DNA of 64,000 nucleotides from Macrothele yani (taxonomy: Eukaryota; Arthropoda; Arachnida; Araneae; Macrothelidae), in contig CM077016.1 of assembly GCA_039090855.1 (NCBI GenBank), positions 52,935,936-52,999,935 on the forward strand, in the 5' to 3' direction. A program made the translations under genes and the position numbers. The notes below the pieces were generated by a model, which was not told where the DNA came from, ran no database searches, and saw nothing but the letters and a program-made list of their open reading frames with translations. Every line of letters starts with the position of its first letter. The first letter of the stretch is position 1. Below are positions 22,720 to 35,305 of this stretch, piece after piece.

Positions 22720-23718
22720 GTACCTATGTTTCCCCCTTACTTGCTGAAATTTATTTGCAGAATATTGAAACATTAATTGTTGCCCCATCGCTCTTAAAAC
22801 CCACCATTTGGTTAAGGTATGTGGACGACATCTTCATTATTTGGCCACACCAAAAACACTCTGTTTGAACTCATGTCCTCCACAACTTCAAAATTCCTGC
22901 ATATAAAATTTTCCTCTCAAGAACAGATCGACAATAATATTGGTTTTTTGGGTGTTAACATCAACATCAACCCAGACTTCTCACTTGGCCTCTCTGTTTA
23001 CAGGAAACCTTCTGCCACCCATAACATCATCCCTTACCATTCTCGCACTTTTGGAAAATACAAACTGTCTGCTCTTAAGTCATACATTCACCGGGCCAAC
23101 CTTATTTGCAACAGCCATTCTGCTCTTCAACTAGAATATCAGAACATCATCAACATTGGCAAATTGCATGGCTTTCCACCCCTCTTATTACATAGACTAA
23201 TCAAGAGTTTTGAATCACAGAATAGATCTAGTTTACTGCCTGAACCTTCCACCACCCATCAGTTTGTTAGCACTTTGCCCTTTAGCCTGTCCTTCATTCA
23301 TAAAGTTTGCTCTATTTTCAAGTCTTTTGGCTACAGGATTGCAGTCAAACCACCTCCACATCTTTTCAAACTCATCTTTAAGGACAGAGATCTCAATAAA
23401 CCCCTAGATTTACAAGGTGTCTACTCTATCCCTATCAACACTTCCACAGGCATTACCCACTATATTGGTAGTACTTACCGCAGCACAAACCGGCGTTTGT
23501 TGGAGCATATCGCTGATATTAAGAAAGGTAGCCCTTCCACCTCCCTTTCAATTTTAACCATCAGCGATACGTCCGCTGCTCCCGATTGGCACAATGTTAA
23601 GCGAATCGCCCCATTCATCAATCAGCATGCCCTCAGATACCGCGAAAGCATTGAAATCTACTTTACCCCTAACACCTGCAATACTGACACACCTTTTAAC
23701 ATCCCTATCATTTGGTAA
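22720..23718 (+). pseudogene. Penelope-like element A: RT fragment plus GIY-YIG endonuclease
   Basis: Penelope-like elements are retroelements whose single protein joins a reverse transcriptase to a GIY-YIG nuclease. The fragment starts inside the RT at VSPLLAEIYLQNIE, goes through KPTIWLRYVDDIFIIW (catalytic YVDD, residues from about 22810), has one frameshift near 22855, and continues through FLGVNININPDFSLGLSVYR (RT thumb side). The nuclease reads GVYSIPINTSTGI..HYIGSTYRS followed by NRRLLEH. It ends in a stop at 23719. The 5' half is missing, consistent with 5' truncation. It is not the same family as the pair at 37655-42220. Confidence 0.85.
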
Positions 23719-24538
23719 GCGATTTTGAAATCTGGCGACAACTGACGCTTTTACCACACGTCTCATTCCATGGCTGATCAAGGTAGAAGTCGCTACCGTA
23801 ATGTCCCGCTATTAATTTTTCAACGTAACTTACACGTGTGATCACGATTTCAAGAATTTTTCAAATCTCCAAAATGGAAGTGATGAAGATGGAAAATTTG
23901 TAAAAATTGATGCATGGTGTTCAAAAGTATTAATATTCTAAAAAAAAAATAGTCAAAGCATTGATATCATGTGCTCATGGTCCTCTAGCTGAAAGTTCTT
24001 TCATTATGATGAATGAAATTATTATTATCGGAGGGCATAAAAAAAAGGGGGGAAGGAAAGAAAAGCGACAATGGAGAAATAGGGAAACAGAAAGAAAAAT
24101 TAAGCAATGGATGCTGTGCATCTGCAGAGTCAACAAAAGACAAACTGACAGTAGTTTGGGTTCTTGGTGTGTGGTTTGTTTTTTCACTCAGTTAAAACAT
24201 ACAATCTTTTTTTTTTCTCTCCCCTTCTTTGGTCTTGTCATAAATTGCAATTTAAGAGGCAGTGTGGTCGTATGGTAAGTGGAGGTTTACATGCTGCATG
24301 TCCACTTGCATGGATTTCCAGTCTGTTGAGCGTTGTGGAATTTTGAATGCATCTGACTAAATTTTTACTGCTGTAAGTTTCGAACTTAAATCTCGCAATG
24401 TTACCTATTGTGCTCTCGCCAGGGTAATGAAGTTAGTGTTTTGCATATGCTAAGTTTATTGCATAAGTGTCCTTGTCTGTTGTGGCACGTATTTTTTTTC
24501 ACAAAGGGATGGATTGTTTTGTAAAAAAAGTGTCTATA
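23719..24538. other. Intron sequence after Penelope-like element A
   Basis: Probably contains the 3' untranslated part of the Penelope-like element just after 23719. Beyond about 23950 nothing is recognised. Confidence 0.4.
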
Positions 24539-24687
24539 TACACGGTCGTATCAGAATAATATGACCATTCCCGGAATAGCAGTGTACCCGCCTAGGCGCA
24601 TCACTTAATGCATGTGACAAGGTTGACCACATGTGGATATAAGCGGCTGGCCAGGGCAAATGAGCCACAGTGCGTAACGTGAGCACA

Positions 24688-27271
24688 ATGGGCAGAGATA
24701 GTGATTTGACGGACGTTCAAAAAGGAATGATAATCGGCTACCACGCCAAGGGTGGAAGCATCTCAGAAACAGCAGACTTCGTGGGCTGCGCGAGGTGCTG
24801 TAGTAAGGGTGTACCAAGAATGGACCGCTGGCACACAGAGTACCTTCCAACATCATAACTGTGGAGCCCCAAAGGGGAGAACATTGACTGGTAAAGGGCA
24901 ATGGACGCTCAACAATGCAGCAATTAACCATGCAAATAAACGCTGGGGCACCCTGGTTCGTGTCCCCGATAACTGTAGAATGAACCCTGTTGTGCATGGG
25001 TCTTCGGAGTGGACGTTATGTTGAGGTACCTATGTTAACCCAGGTCCGTCGGCAATGCCACCTGAAGTTCGCATGGGACTACTGTCATTGGACAGTAGAA
25101 AAAGGTTGCCTTCTCCATAAATCTAGGTTTCTACTCCACAGAAGTGACGTGCGGTGGCAGATACGGCATCAGACACACGAGAACCAATACCTGGACACAC
25201 TTTTTGGTCAAGCACAGGCCAGTGGTGGCAGTGTTCATGTCTGGGGGATGTTTTCCTGATTTGACCTTGGACTACTAATGCCACTGGATGGGCCCCTGAA
25301 TGCCAATGGCTACCTATCCATCTTCGCCGAGCACATGCATCCCTTCATGTTGGACATTTACCCTGGTGGTGATGGTGTCTACCAACAGGACAATGTGCCG
25401 TGCCACATCACTACCCAGCAAAAACAGTATTGCTGGGCCAGCAGTGGGCCATTACTGGCAGCCAGCACTGCCAGCAATGGTCCAGCAGTATGTTGCCGCT
25501 GCCGAACCGTCAATAAAATGTCCGGGCGGCCAACAGAAGGGCCAGCAGTTCAGGCCAACAGTTGGCCAATAGATGGCACCCCATCAGTTGTCATATGCCA
25601 CAACAGGGCCATCAGTGGTCCATCACAGGCAGTAGCTGCCACAAGTGGCCCTGCAAGTACTTGCCAGAAATGATGGCTAGCCTAATGTGGTCCGCTAGTG
25701 GGCCGTTAGTGGCAGCCAGCAACCACGTGACGTAACTGGTTACTTGCCGAATCTTGTCCGCCAATTTCCCAGTAGTAGCAATAATAAAAAAAAAAAAAAA
25801 AAAAAAAAGCAAGGATAACCGCAGTTTCCTAAGGCTACAATTTTTTTTCTACCCTTGCGAAGCTTGCGAATTAACGCACTGTGCTGGGGAAATTTTCTCG
25901 ACAGACCGGAAAAACACTGTTTGCATCTAACTAGATTCGATCCTGGGCCGTTTACGTGGAAGCCGCGCTCGCTACCGACCGGACTAATTCACTACGCTCG
26001 GATGTGTGCTGGAAGCTATCTGTTTGGTATGCAATTCGTAATCGAATGCTTCCCTCTTTCATTTTACAATATTGCAAGGTATTTTTCATAAAAGTCAGTT
26101 TCATATAATTGATAAATTAATTTTTTCAACGTAACAATAGTTTTTTTTTACCTTAAGGGAACTTCACTCATTTTCAAGGCGTGTACATACTTAGTGTCGC
26201 TTTCCAAAGTTTTGTACTGTCCTTGCCGTCTTGAAAAGAGATTGTTGAATAAATATATATTTACCCGGGTTCATGTCACATTCTGTTACATTTTTAACGT
26301 TATGTCTTTCCTTTCCGTTGTCCGAAGCTACATTTGTTTTAAAAAGTAAAAGATATTTTATTTTACTTGTTATTTTTAGAAGCGAATTCCTCCCAGTCTT
26401 GTGTATTCAACCCATGGATGAGTACACCACATAGCGTTGCTTTTTTTTTTTGGTTCTTTCAAATAATTAATAAATTTTGTACGCGTATAATTCTTTTTTT
26501 TTTTTTCCAACAAACGCTATTTTAATGGTTTTTCAGGATATGTGTTTCAAGCGGTTTCAAATTTTTTCTTGTTATTCATCCCCTCCATTCCATGAATTGT
26601 TATTCATATGAATGGAGTGGGTGTATTTCATGGCTGTAATCTAGTATTTCACGGCTTAATCTGATATCTTCGTCGACGTAAAATTTCATTAGGAAATTAT
26701 TTCGCCTCTCCACATATGGATTTTTTTCTTAAAATCCACTAAAATAACACGATGGCGATAGCGTCGTCTTCAACTAACTGGTACCATGAGAGACACAGCA
26801 AGTGTTGCTTCTGCGCATGCGCAGTCCCGATGCTTCCACCTGCTGTTGGGGGTTGCATTGGTTGCCAGCAACGGACCACTAGTGGCACTTGCTTGGAGGC
26901 CCACAATTCACGGCGATGCTGCAGGGCCATCAATGGCTCGCCAACTGATAGCGCTGCCACCAACGGACCACTACCGGGCCGTGAGCGGCAGATTTCAGCC
27001 AGCAGTGACCCATGACTGCCAGCTGGTGGCCAGCAGTTTCCCAGCACTCGTGTTTTTGCTGGGTAAGGGAGTGGGTGGCTGGTTCCAGGAACACGATGGT
27101 GATGTCTCCATTCTCTCTTGGCTGGCGAAATCACCCGACATCAATTCCATAGAGCACTTGTGGGACTATTTGGATCGACAGGTTCAACGTGTCAACCCAC
27201 AACCACGTCATCTCCAGGACCTCCATGCTCTGCTGCTGCTGTCCGAATGGGCACCTGGGACAACCTTCTAG
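24688..27271 (+). pseudogene. Tc1-like transposase, broken and interrupted
   Basis: It starts MGRDSDLTDVQKGMIIGYHA (first helix-turn-helix). The middle is recognisable as RYVEVPMLTQVRRQCHLKFA and GGSVHVWGMFS, then GVYQQDNVPCH (second catalytic D) just before the insert. After the insert it resumes with LAKSPDINSIEHLWDYLDRQ (third acidic position and C-terminus). Several stops and frameshifts. The family is the Tc1 branch of Tc1/mariner, which cuts and pastes at TA. Confidence 0.85.
25414..27063. mobile_element. Unclassified non-coding element with CCCAGCAAAAACA ends
   Basis: TA|CCCAGCAAAAACA ... TGTTTTTGCTGGG|TA sits inside the Tc1-like transposase at 25412-25413 and 27064-27065. Both arms (about 250-300 bp each) are packed with variants of gccagcagtgggccat and its complement, so they are related as imperfect inverted arms rich in short subterminal repeats. 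The centre (about 25850-26740) is AT-rich and codes for nothing. The superfamily is unknown to me; the TA duplication alone does not decide it. Confidence 0.75.
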
Positions 27272-29247
27272 GGCCTCATTGTGTCCGTGCCACTCCACCT
27301 TACTTTGTCATCTGGACCAAGGGTAGTTATTTCCATTATTAGGTAGGTAGTCATATTATTCTGATACGACTGTGTATGCTGGGCAATAATACTAGTTACT
27401 ACTGACAAGGCTCTTTCCAGTGTTGGCAGGTATGCATTATGAGAACATCAGATCTTGTTTGCATGCTGTACTGTGCATTTAATATGCTTAGGAAGACTGA
27501 ACGATCCGCCAGCAGTGAGATCAGGTTTGATTTTTGAATGCAAGAAATGTGAAACTGGCTTACATTCATCATCAGATTTCGGAGGACTGCCATGATTGAT
27601 GGAATGATGACGGAATGAATCGGACAGTTCCAGAAAGGTCATTAAACATGGATGAAAAGGAGTATAGCAACCAGCCATCTGTGGTCAATGAAGATTTGGT
27701 GTGTGCAGGCAATATAAAAGCTTGTGATGAAGACAGATGTTTCACAATTTCTGCACTTTTCTTTTGCATGTCCTGCAAATATCAAGCACTCTATGAAAAC
27801 ATTGTGACAGATCATTTGGGGTTTCAGGAATTGTGCTTATGCTGGATGGCAAAGATGCTCTCTGAGGAGCACAAAAGCAAGCAGCCCAGCCAGTGCATTG
27901 ACCTTTCTCATGCAATACAATGAGCAAGGTGATGGGCTCTTTAGCCATATCATCACAGGTGATGAGATGCGGGTGTCTCACGTGACTCCAGAATCAAAGA
28001 AGCAGTCCATGCAGTAACAGCACACCTCATCGCTGAAAAGGAAGAAATTCAAGCAGACAGTTTCAAGCTGCAAGGTCATGTGCACAGTTTTTGGGGAAGC
28101 ACAGGCAAAGAGTTGTGCTTATTGAATTATTCCCTACAGGTAGAACAGTTACAGGGTGTCCACATTCTGGTAAGTCAGGGAAATGCCGGAAATGTTGGTA
28201 AAAGTCTGGGGAAAATCGCTGATATTTAAAAAAAAAAAGTCAGGGAAATTTCAATCACAGTTACACTACAACTAGTTTTAACCCGGCGTCAGGGAGTGAC
28301 GCCCTCATCGCCCAACACACTTGCACTTGGTGTTGCAGACAGTCACTAACTTCCCCTTCCTACTAATGTAACCTTGTATTTCCTACCTATTATTGTAAGT
28401 TGTGTTACATTACTTGTTAACATTTCTCTTTTTGTTTTAGGTCAAAGGAGTAGAAGAAAATTTGTGATATAAGTTATACCTTGTTAAAAGGCAATTAAGA
28501 CTGCAGCAATGTCAAAGTGTTGTGTGTTTAATGAACAATGGTTGGATGAACAATTAAATCCTGAGTTTTCTGGTTGGATAGCTGCTGTGAACGGTGACAA
28601 TGAATCAGCATTTTGTAAAGTGTGCTCTAAAACTTTCAAGCTTAGCAACATGGGGCATCGGGCAGTCTCCTCAACCACAGAAATGGCCCTAATCATTTGA
28701 AAAACATCCGTGCTAAAATGTCTCAGCCCAGTCTTGCTTCTTTCACTTCCTCTGTGAATAAAAAACTCTCTTTGTAATAAAGAACTCTTGCCATCAACAA
28801 GCTCAGGAAATCAGTACTTCTAGAAAATATTGTCTAATGACTCAAATACTTATGTTGTAAAAGATGATGTGAAGCCCAGTGACCTTAATGCTTATGTAGT
28901 GAAAGATGATGTAACAAAGTTGGAAATAATGTGGGCAATGGAAGTGTTGTCCAAGCGAATGTCTCTGAACTCTTGTACACAGATTAACAAAACATTTCAG
29001 TTAATGCTTCCTGACAGTGCGATAGCTTCAAAATTTACGTTACGCAAAAGCAAAGCATCTTATGTGATAAACCATGGATTGGCACCACATTTCAAAGAGT
29101 GTTTAATGGACGATCTGAAGCATTGCACTGACTTTATAATTTGTTTTGATGAATCACCAAACAAAATTGCTCAACATGGGCAAATGGATCAGTTTGTTCG
29201 TTATTGGGACTTCAATCTGCAAAAAGTTTCCACTAGATACTTAAATA

Positions 29248-31373
29248 CCGTATATACTCGCGTATAAGTCGACCCCCACTTTCAGAGGAAAAAATCGTAA
29301 GAAATCGGAAACTTGCATATAAGTCGATCCCCCCACTTTCAGAGGAAAAAATCGTAAGAAATCGGAAACTCGCGTATAAGTCGATCCCCCACTTTCCGAG
29401 GAAAAAATCGTAAGAAATCGGAAACTCGCGTATAAGTCGATCCCGGAATGAGAAAAAAATGTCAATGAATTTATTCAAAAACATTTGAAAACGAACAAAA
29501 TTATATATATAATACTAAATTTAATTTGCATACCCAAAAACTTCATCGGAACCCTTCAAAATCTGATTCCGAGTCAGACTTGCAAAACAGTTCAAAAAAG
29601 TCTTTCTCCGTCATCGGCGCGTCATCATAAACATCAGTATTCCCATCTATGCCTGTGTCATCAGAATCACTGTCATCATCACTCATAAAAATCTCATCAT
29701 CCTCTGTGCCATCAAGTTTGTTACTAATACAACATTTCTTGAATGATTTCACGACCATTTCAGCAGGTATCGCATCCCAAGCATCCTTGACCCATCGCGC
29801 AATCAAAACGATATCCGGCTTCTTTAGATTTCCGCCCTTGGTTTCAGTCTGCAAATCGGAACTGATCCAATCTGTCCAATACCTCCGCACATTGTCCTTG
29901 AAGAGCTTATTAAGGCAGACATCTAGTGGTTGAAGAACAGATGTCAACCCACCTGGGATGACAGCAATAGTTGTTTTTGAATTTTCTGCAGTTTTTTTCA
30001 CTTCTGCACAACGGTGTGCAACAAACATATCCCACACCAAAAGAAAAGGTTTCCTCAAAAGTGCACCTGGCCTTTTGTTCCACACATTCTTTAACCAATC
30101 AATTGTTCCGGATTCGTTCATCCATCCTTTTTCATGGTCACGAACGAGCACACCAGACGGAAAGACAACGCTTTTCGGCAGAGTTTTGTGTTTGAAAATA
30201 ATTACCGGAGGTAGCTTACTGCCGTCGGCCAAACAGGAAAGAACAACCGTGAAACTGGACTTTTCATGGCCAGTCGTTTTAATCAAGATATTTTTTCGCC
30301 CTTTTGGTTCACCGTCTTATTTCCAGGAAGGTCGAAACTCATGGCGGTTTCATCCATGTTCCCTATTTGGGAAAGTTCAAAAGCAGTCTCTTTTCTCTTT
30401 TGAATTACGTACTTTTGAAATTCCATTATCTTTGCTTTGAGGTCACGAGGTAACTTTTGTGCAATTTTGGTGCGCTGGCGTAGACACAACCCATAGCGGT
30501 TCATGAACCTTGTGCACCAACCTGGTGAAGCACGAAAAGTGTTATTTGCGGCTGCAAACTTTTCATCTTTTGTGAGCTTCATTGCTCGCAAATGTATACC
30601 AGTTCGCGTTACAATGTAACCATTTTGTCTGCAGCCCACAATCCAATCATTCAAGACACTTTCCAGCTCTGGGAAAGATGTCATTCCACGGCGCAGCGCC
30701 TTTTGCGATTTTGAGATTTTCACCAAGTCCGTTTTTTTTTTTACGCCAATCTCGAATCAGTTTTTCGTTTATGCCAAATTGATGTGAAGCAGCACAGTTG
30801 TTAGTATTTTCTGCAAAAGAAACCACTTTCAACTTGAATCCTGCGTTATAGGGCATCCGTTTCTTTACACAATCCGTGTCACCCATAATAGGAGAAGCGA
30901 GACACGTGCGATTAAGAACAAGCAACACCCAAGGTCTTTGAGCAACACCTAACACTGGCTGTCGCATGGCTCCGTTTCCAAAGAAAACGCTTCGCGCGAT
31001 ATTCTTTGCTGTTACGTCAGTGCAGTCAACTGGTAGTCGGAAGGGCGGAGCTTTCTATGCGCGGCTGTGACTGCGCTGTGGATACGCAAAGCCAGGAGAA
31101 AGCCTTCTCAAAGCGCGGAGAAATTCTTAGGTTTGCGATTTCGTAATTCTACCACATCGGCGTTTTTTCTTTCTTTCTTTTTTTTTCTTTCGGAGGGTTG
31201 CGATTTCGTAATTAATACCGCATCAGTATTTTTTTTGGGATGGATTGCCTTTTGCCTCTCGGGAGGAACTTTTGGACTTACGATTTTTTTAAACCCTGCG
31301 TATAAGTCGACCCCATTACTTTGAAGCTCTCGTTTTGTCCCAAATTTCTCGACTTATACGCAAGTATATACGG
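29248..31373 (-). mobile_element. Tigger (pogo-like) element, 2.1 kb, nearly intact
   Basis: TA|CCGTATATACTCGCGTATAA at the left, and TTATACGCAAGTATATACGG|TA at the right, with TA target site at 29246-29247 and 31374-31375. The left end also carries three further tandem copies of a ~56-bp subterminal unit (starts near 29261, 29316, 29373, 29429). It interrupts the hAT family A copy exactly where copy 1 reads through. Confidence 0.92.
29543..30886 (-). pseudogene. Tigger transposase (CENP-B/DDE type), two frameshifts
   Basis: N-terminal DNA-binding helix-turn-helix: KKRMPYNAGFKLKVVSFAEN and SHQFGINEKLIRDWRKKK. A frameshift falls in the T run at 30731-30741. The second (CENP-B-like) helix-turn-helix follows with PGWCTRFMNRYGLCLRQRTK, then NMDETAMSFDLPG (first catalytic D). 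A second shift lies at the T run 30291-30296. The DDE core reads FTVVLSCLADGSKLPPVIIF, LLVWDMFVAHRC (second D) and LTSVLQPLDVCLNKLFK (third D). The tail is acidic (DDEIFMSDDDSDSDD). I take MGDTDCVKKRM at 30886 as the start. Both shifts are in homopolymers and restore the same frame overall, so the gene may be intact or have died very recently. Confidence 0.88.
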
Positions 31374-34152
31374 TAGTGCGTTTTTAGGACGAACAACAGC
31401 TAATGCCCTTTTAGAGAAATTCATTAAAGGCACACCTCTTCCCTTGGATAACATGCTACAAGTGTCAATGGGTGGACCTAACGTTAATCTCAGCTTTTTT
31501 CAAAAGCTGAAAGATAAACTTAGAACTGAAAATTCAGTTGGTAAATTATTAGTTGACATTGGAGTATGTGGTCTTCACGTGGTCAATGGAGCTATAAAAA
31601 CTGGACTTGAAGCGGTGAAATGGGATATACATCACTTTCTGTGTAACTTGTACTACCTTTTAAAAGATAGTCCTGCCCGCCGTGCAATTTATACTATGAT
31701 TACTGGATGTAAATATTTCCCTTTGAAATTTTGCACTGTAAGGTGGTTGGAAAACGTTAATTGTTTGACTAGGGCATTGCTTGATCATATCAAGAAATAT
31801 GTTCAAGAATCATCGGTTTCCAGTAAACAGCACATGTTTCTTGCAGAATTCATGGAAAATCCACTGTTAAAATGCAAATTGGCTGCATTTAGAACTATAG
31901 CTTCAGAGAGTGTGAATCTTTTTTGAGAAAGTTCCATAGCCTTGAATTCCTTCTTACACACTGATTTGCTGGATCTGATGAAAAATTTGATGGCACGAAG
32001 CTTTGAAGCCTGACAAATTAAGTGAAGCTGATAGTGTCTCAAAACTGTTAACTTTAGATGTATCAAAAAGTGAAAATCTTCTCTCAATTGAGAAGTTGAT
32101 ATTGGATTTAGTGCTAAAAAGCTATTAAAAGAAGTGAAGTGCTCAGAAAGGGAGAAATTAGAGTTTAAACTTGAATTTAGGAAACTTGTGACATGTATGA
32201 TTGAAAAACTTCGTGAGAAAAGCCCACTAAAATTTAAGTTTGTCCGTTGGGTAACTTGTTTGGACCCAACTATTATAGTGCAGCAGCCGAGTCTAGGCAA
32301 GAAGAGAGTGGAAATTGTGCTCAAAGTTTTACTTAGTGCAAACAGGATTTCAGATGACTGTGCTGAAAAAGCTAATAAACAGTACGCTTCATTGTGTGTA
32401 GAAGCTCAATCTGCTTTAAAGTCTCAGTTTGATGAATTTTTAGACAGTCGTGATGATTCCATTGGATTAGACAAATTTGACAGTGCTCTACTTGACAACC
32501 AAAAACAATTCGGTGAACTTTGGGATGTAATAAAAATTTGTTTCATTATGTCTCATGGAAATGCTTCAGTGGAAGGTGGATTTTCTGTCAGTAAGTCTCT
32601 TCTTGTGAAAAATCTCCTGGAAGAATCCCTGATTTGTCAGTGAACAGTGTTTGATGCCATTAAAAATGTGAGAGGAGTAGAACACATTGCCATCAATAGA
32701 AAGCTTCTTCTTTCTGTAAGAGCCTCCAGACAAAGATATCAGGATTACCTTGAGAATAAAGTGTTCTTCAAAATGAAGAAGAAAAAAAACTGAAGAAAAA
32801 AAGAAAAATTGATCACGAAATAAAGGAAATGAAGGGAAAAAGACAAAGAGTATGGAAGAAGCAGCATTGCAGGCGAAGATTTCAGATTGGAAAGAAAAGA
32901 AAAGTGCTGTGTAATATAAAAACAGTGACTGTGTTCCTACTGTAATATTTTTATAGTAACAGTTCTGAATATTGTGTATGGGTTTGTTTGAGTGTTTCTT
33001 CAATAAATGTAAAACCATGAAAAAAAGAGTAAACTTAAAATTAAAAAGGTGTGAGTTGGACGGCTATGGGGAAGGTGGAGGCCAATAAAAAAAAAAATGA
33101 ATCAGTTATTTGGGAAACTTTATACGTCAAACGGAAACACTTTTAAATAATATAAGTTGCTCAATTATCCAATTCAATTTTATTTATTATCATAGCACAT
33201 ATATTGAAAAACTCAAATAAACCTATTTGTGTAAGGTCAGGGATTTCTTATATATTTGGTCAGGGAAATCAGGTTTGATAATTCTGTGGACACCCTGAGT
33301 TAGCTCATCACCATAGTTTGAGACCCTTGGAGAAACTGCATTTTGTGATCCAGAACAATGGTGTGCTGCATTGTCTTGTTTTGTGACCATGCTCGACCTC
33401 ACATTTCTGCACTGACTGAAACACCCATCAAGTCATTTGGCTGGAATCAAATGGATCAACACCCTGCCTACCCGCAGCACAGACCTAGCGCTAAATGCAG
33501 TGATGGAAAGTTTGCGCCGAACTGCGCCAATTTCATTATCTTGCGCTAAACTGCTACAAATTACGAAAAAAATTAATATTTGCGTCCAACTGCGCCGAAA
33601 CGGAAATCCATCGCAAAAACTGGCAAGCGAAAAAAAAATTTTTCACGGCAAAAAAAATGCCGTTTTAAATGGCGAATCGAATGACGCTTTTTTAGGGTCT
33701 ATGCATAATTTGGTTAAACGTATAACAACACTTAATCAACACATATTGCCAATCCCAACATTTTGGAATGCTTTTCACCTACCTTCTAATTTTTTTGTTT
33801 TTTCTGCATAAGTGACGAATAGGTTTCGTGATGTGGGTGGAGCTTATGGAGAAGGAGTTTTGTTGTAATCACGTGGTATGTAGGAGAAATGATGCTGTAT
33901 GTTATGAAATCCTGATAAAAATTGTTTACAGATGGTTTGGTGGTCTTTTGGAGTGTTGTGCAATTGAGATTGTTTATTTGTCGTTCCCTGCTCTTTGGGA
34001 TGGTGCAGTTATTTCATCCTGGGCGAGGTGCACGATTACGTAAATACAGTGTAAGGTCAGTTGTTAGCTATTTCGTTGACACGGAAAATGATTGAAAATG
34101 GCTCTCCCTTGACAGCATACGATGGTTCTGTTTCTAAAGGATTCGCAGGTAT

Positions 34153-34190
34153 TCAGAGATGCCAACTTTTACGGATTTTCTCTCCATCTT
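34153..34190 (+). repeat. CAGAGATGCCAAC hAT-type end motif
   Basis: cagagatgccaacttttacg followed by gattttctctcc and further tacgg words; matches the end of the verified hAT at 55017. The partner end was not located, so this is a fragment. Confidence 0.4.
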
Positions 34191-34301
34191 ACGGTTTTAC
34201 GGAAGGCACCCAAAAAACTACGGTAAAGCCCACGCAAGATTCGTGCACGCAATTTTCTATTTTTTACCGTCTTTTGGTCGAAAAAACACACTTTACAGAT
34301 A

Positions 34302-35106
34302 CAGGGTTCCCACTCAACCCGGAAAACAGGGGAAACCTGGAATTCTCAGGGAATTTGAAAATGGTTCCAAAAATCAATAGATACTTTATTTTGCCAAAAA
34401 AAAAAAAAAAAAAAAAAAAACTTATTTTTTCAAGATTTCAAAGTTTTGCTTGCAATTACTGCCTGCCTAGAATTTGGTAGATCTTACTTTCAGTTATATT
34501 AAGTATTTCCTTTATTCTCTAAAAAAAGATGCAAAATTGAATTTTTAAAATTGCCAGTTATTAAGCTTTTGTTCAATTTCTGCAGGCAGTTGTTATAACA
34601 TGGAACAATTAGGCATTACAATGGCTCCTGCTTGATGAAACTCTTCACAAGAGAACCAACCAAATGATGGATCAAAGTCCTTTGCCTGTTGGTTCTGTTG
34701 AAACACGTTTCTTTGAACAGAGCCATTCCATCATTAAGCTTAGCTGCTTTGTGTTATAGAAAAACTGAAACTATTTAACTGACAGATTTTTTCTTACATA
34801 TGACCTGTTTCTATGGGAATGTATTAACAAATTCCGTGTGGGTAGTATTCACAAAAGTTCATGGAACTTTGGTACAAAAAATAATGTGCACAGTTAGTTG
34901 TTATTAATGAAAAGCAGGTAATTTTATAAAGAAAAATTACGCAAAGAATTTATAAGTGTGTGCTTTGGTGAGAAAAAATGCATGGAATGGAATGGAATGA
35001 AATGTAACAATTCTTTGCAACATGCCACTCTGGAAAATTTTAAAAACCAACTGGAGAACGTGGAAAAGTCAGGGAATTTTTTTATTACTTTTGAGTGGGA
35101 ACCCTG
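34302..35106. mobile_element. 805-bp hAT-type MITE, CAGGGTTCCCAC ends
   Basis: CAGGGTTCCCACTCAA ... TTGAGTGGGAACCCTG, flanked by AGATA (34297-34301 and 35107-35111), a 5-bp duplication. The right half is homologous to the right end of the larger element 52763-59216. The interior is AT-rich with an A run near 34396-34419 and no transposase. Confidence 0.85.
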
Positions 35107-35305
35107 AGATAGTTACTATATGCCTTCGACGTTCTGACTTCCCCTGCCAACGGAGGCAGAGTTTTGTCATGTGATTCGCCGTACAGCCATTTGAGAGTGC
35201 CGTGCGCAAAAGCCAAGAGTTGAGCTCAGCTCAGCGCCTTTGGCAAACTCAACATTGATTACATGTGGCTTTGTGTTTGTGAAAATTTCGGTGCAAACGT
35301 TTTAA

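Larger units (their letters stand above)
24541..27374 (+). mobile_element. Tc1-like element carrying a 1.65-kb insert
   Basis: Left end CACGGTCGTATCAGAATAAT after TA (24539-24540). The right end ATTATTCTGATACGACTGTG is followed by TA (27375-27376) and is its inverted repeat. Without the insert (25414-27063) it is about 1.2 kb, normal for Tc1. Confidence 0.88.
28509..32910 (+). pseudogene. hAT family A transposase copy 2, interrupted
   Basis: Starts MSKCCVFNEQWLDEQL with the same FCKVCSKTFKLSNMG finger as copy 1, then breaks. Resumes at 28830 (core with HCTDFIICFDESPNKIAQHG), is cut at 29246 by the Tigger, and resumes at 31376 (FLGRTTANALLEKFIKG; DIGVCGLHVVNGAIKTG). The C-terminus at 32134-32643 has SHGNASVEGGFSVSKSL. 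The last part to 32910 is frameshifted and Lys-rich. Nucleotide identity to copy 1 is high by eye, so the two copies are of similar, fairly recent age. Confidence 0.85.
28152..33297 (+). mobile_element. hAT family A, copy 2, carrying a Tigger
   Basis: Ends CAGGGTGTCCACA / TGTGGACACCCTG as in copy 1, flanked by AGTTA (28147-28151 and 33298-33302). It lies inside a mariner pseudogene and contains the Tigger at 29248-31373. Without the Tigger the length is about 3.0 kb, as in copy 1. Confidence 0.88.

Noticed and set aside
25880..26010. tRNA-like segment on the minus strand (agcgtagtgaattagtccgg ... ggatcgaatct)
   Set aside because: A- and B-box-like words are present, but I could not build a cloverleaf or find a second copy in the window; too weak to annotate.
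33828..34043. 72-residue Cys/Trp-containing open frame
   Set aside because: Lies in the non-coding interior of a hAT element and has no recognisable motif.
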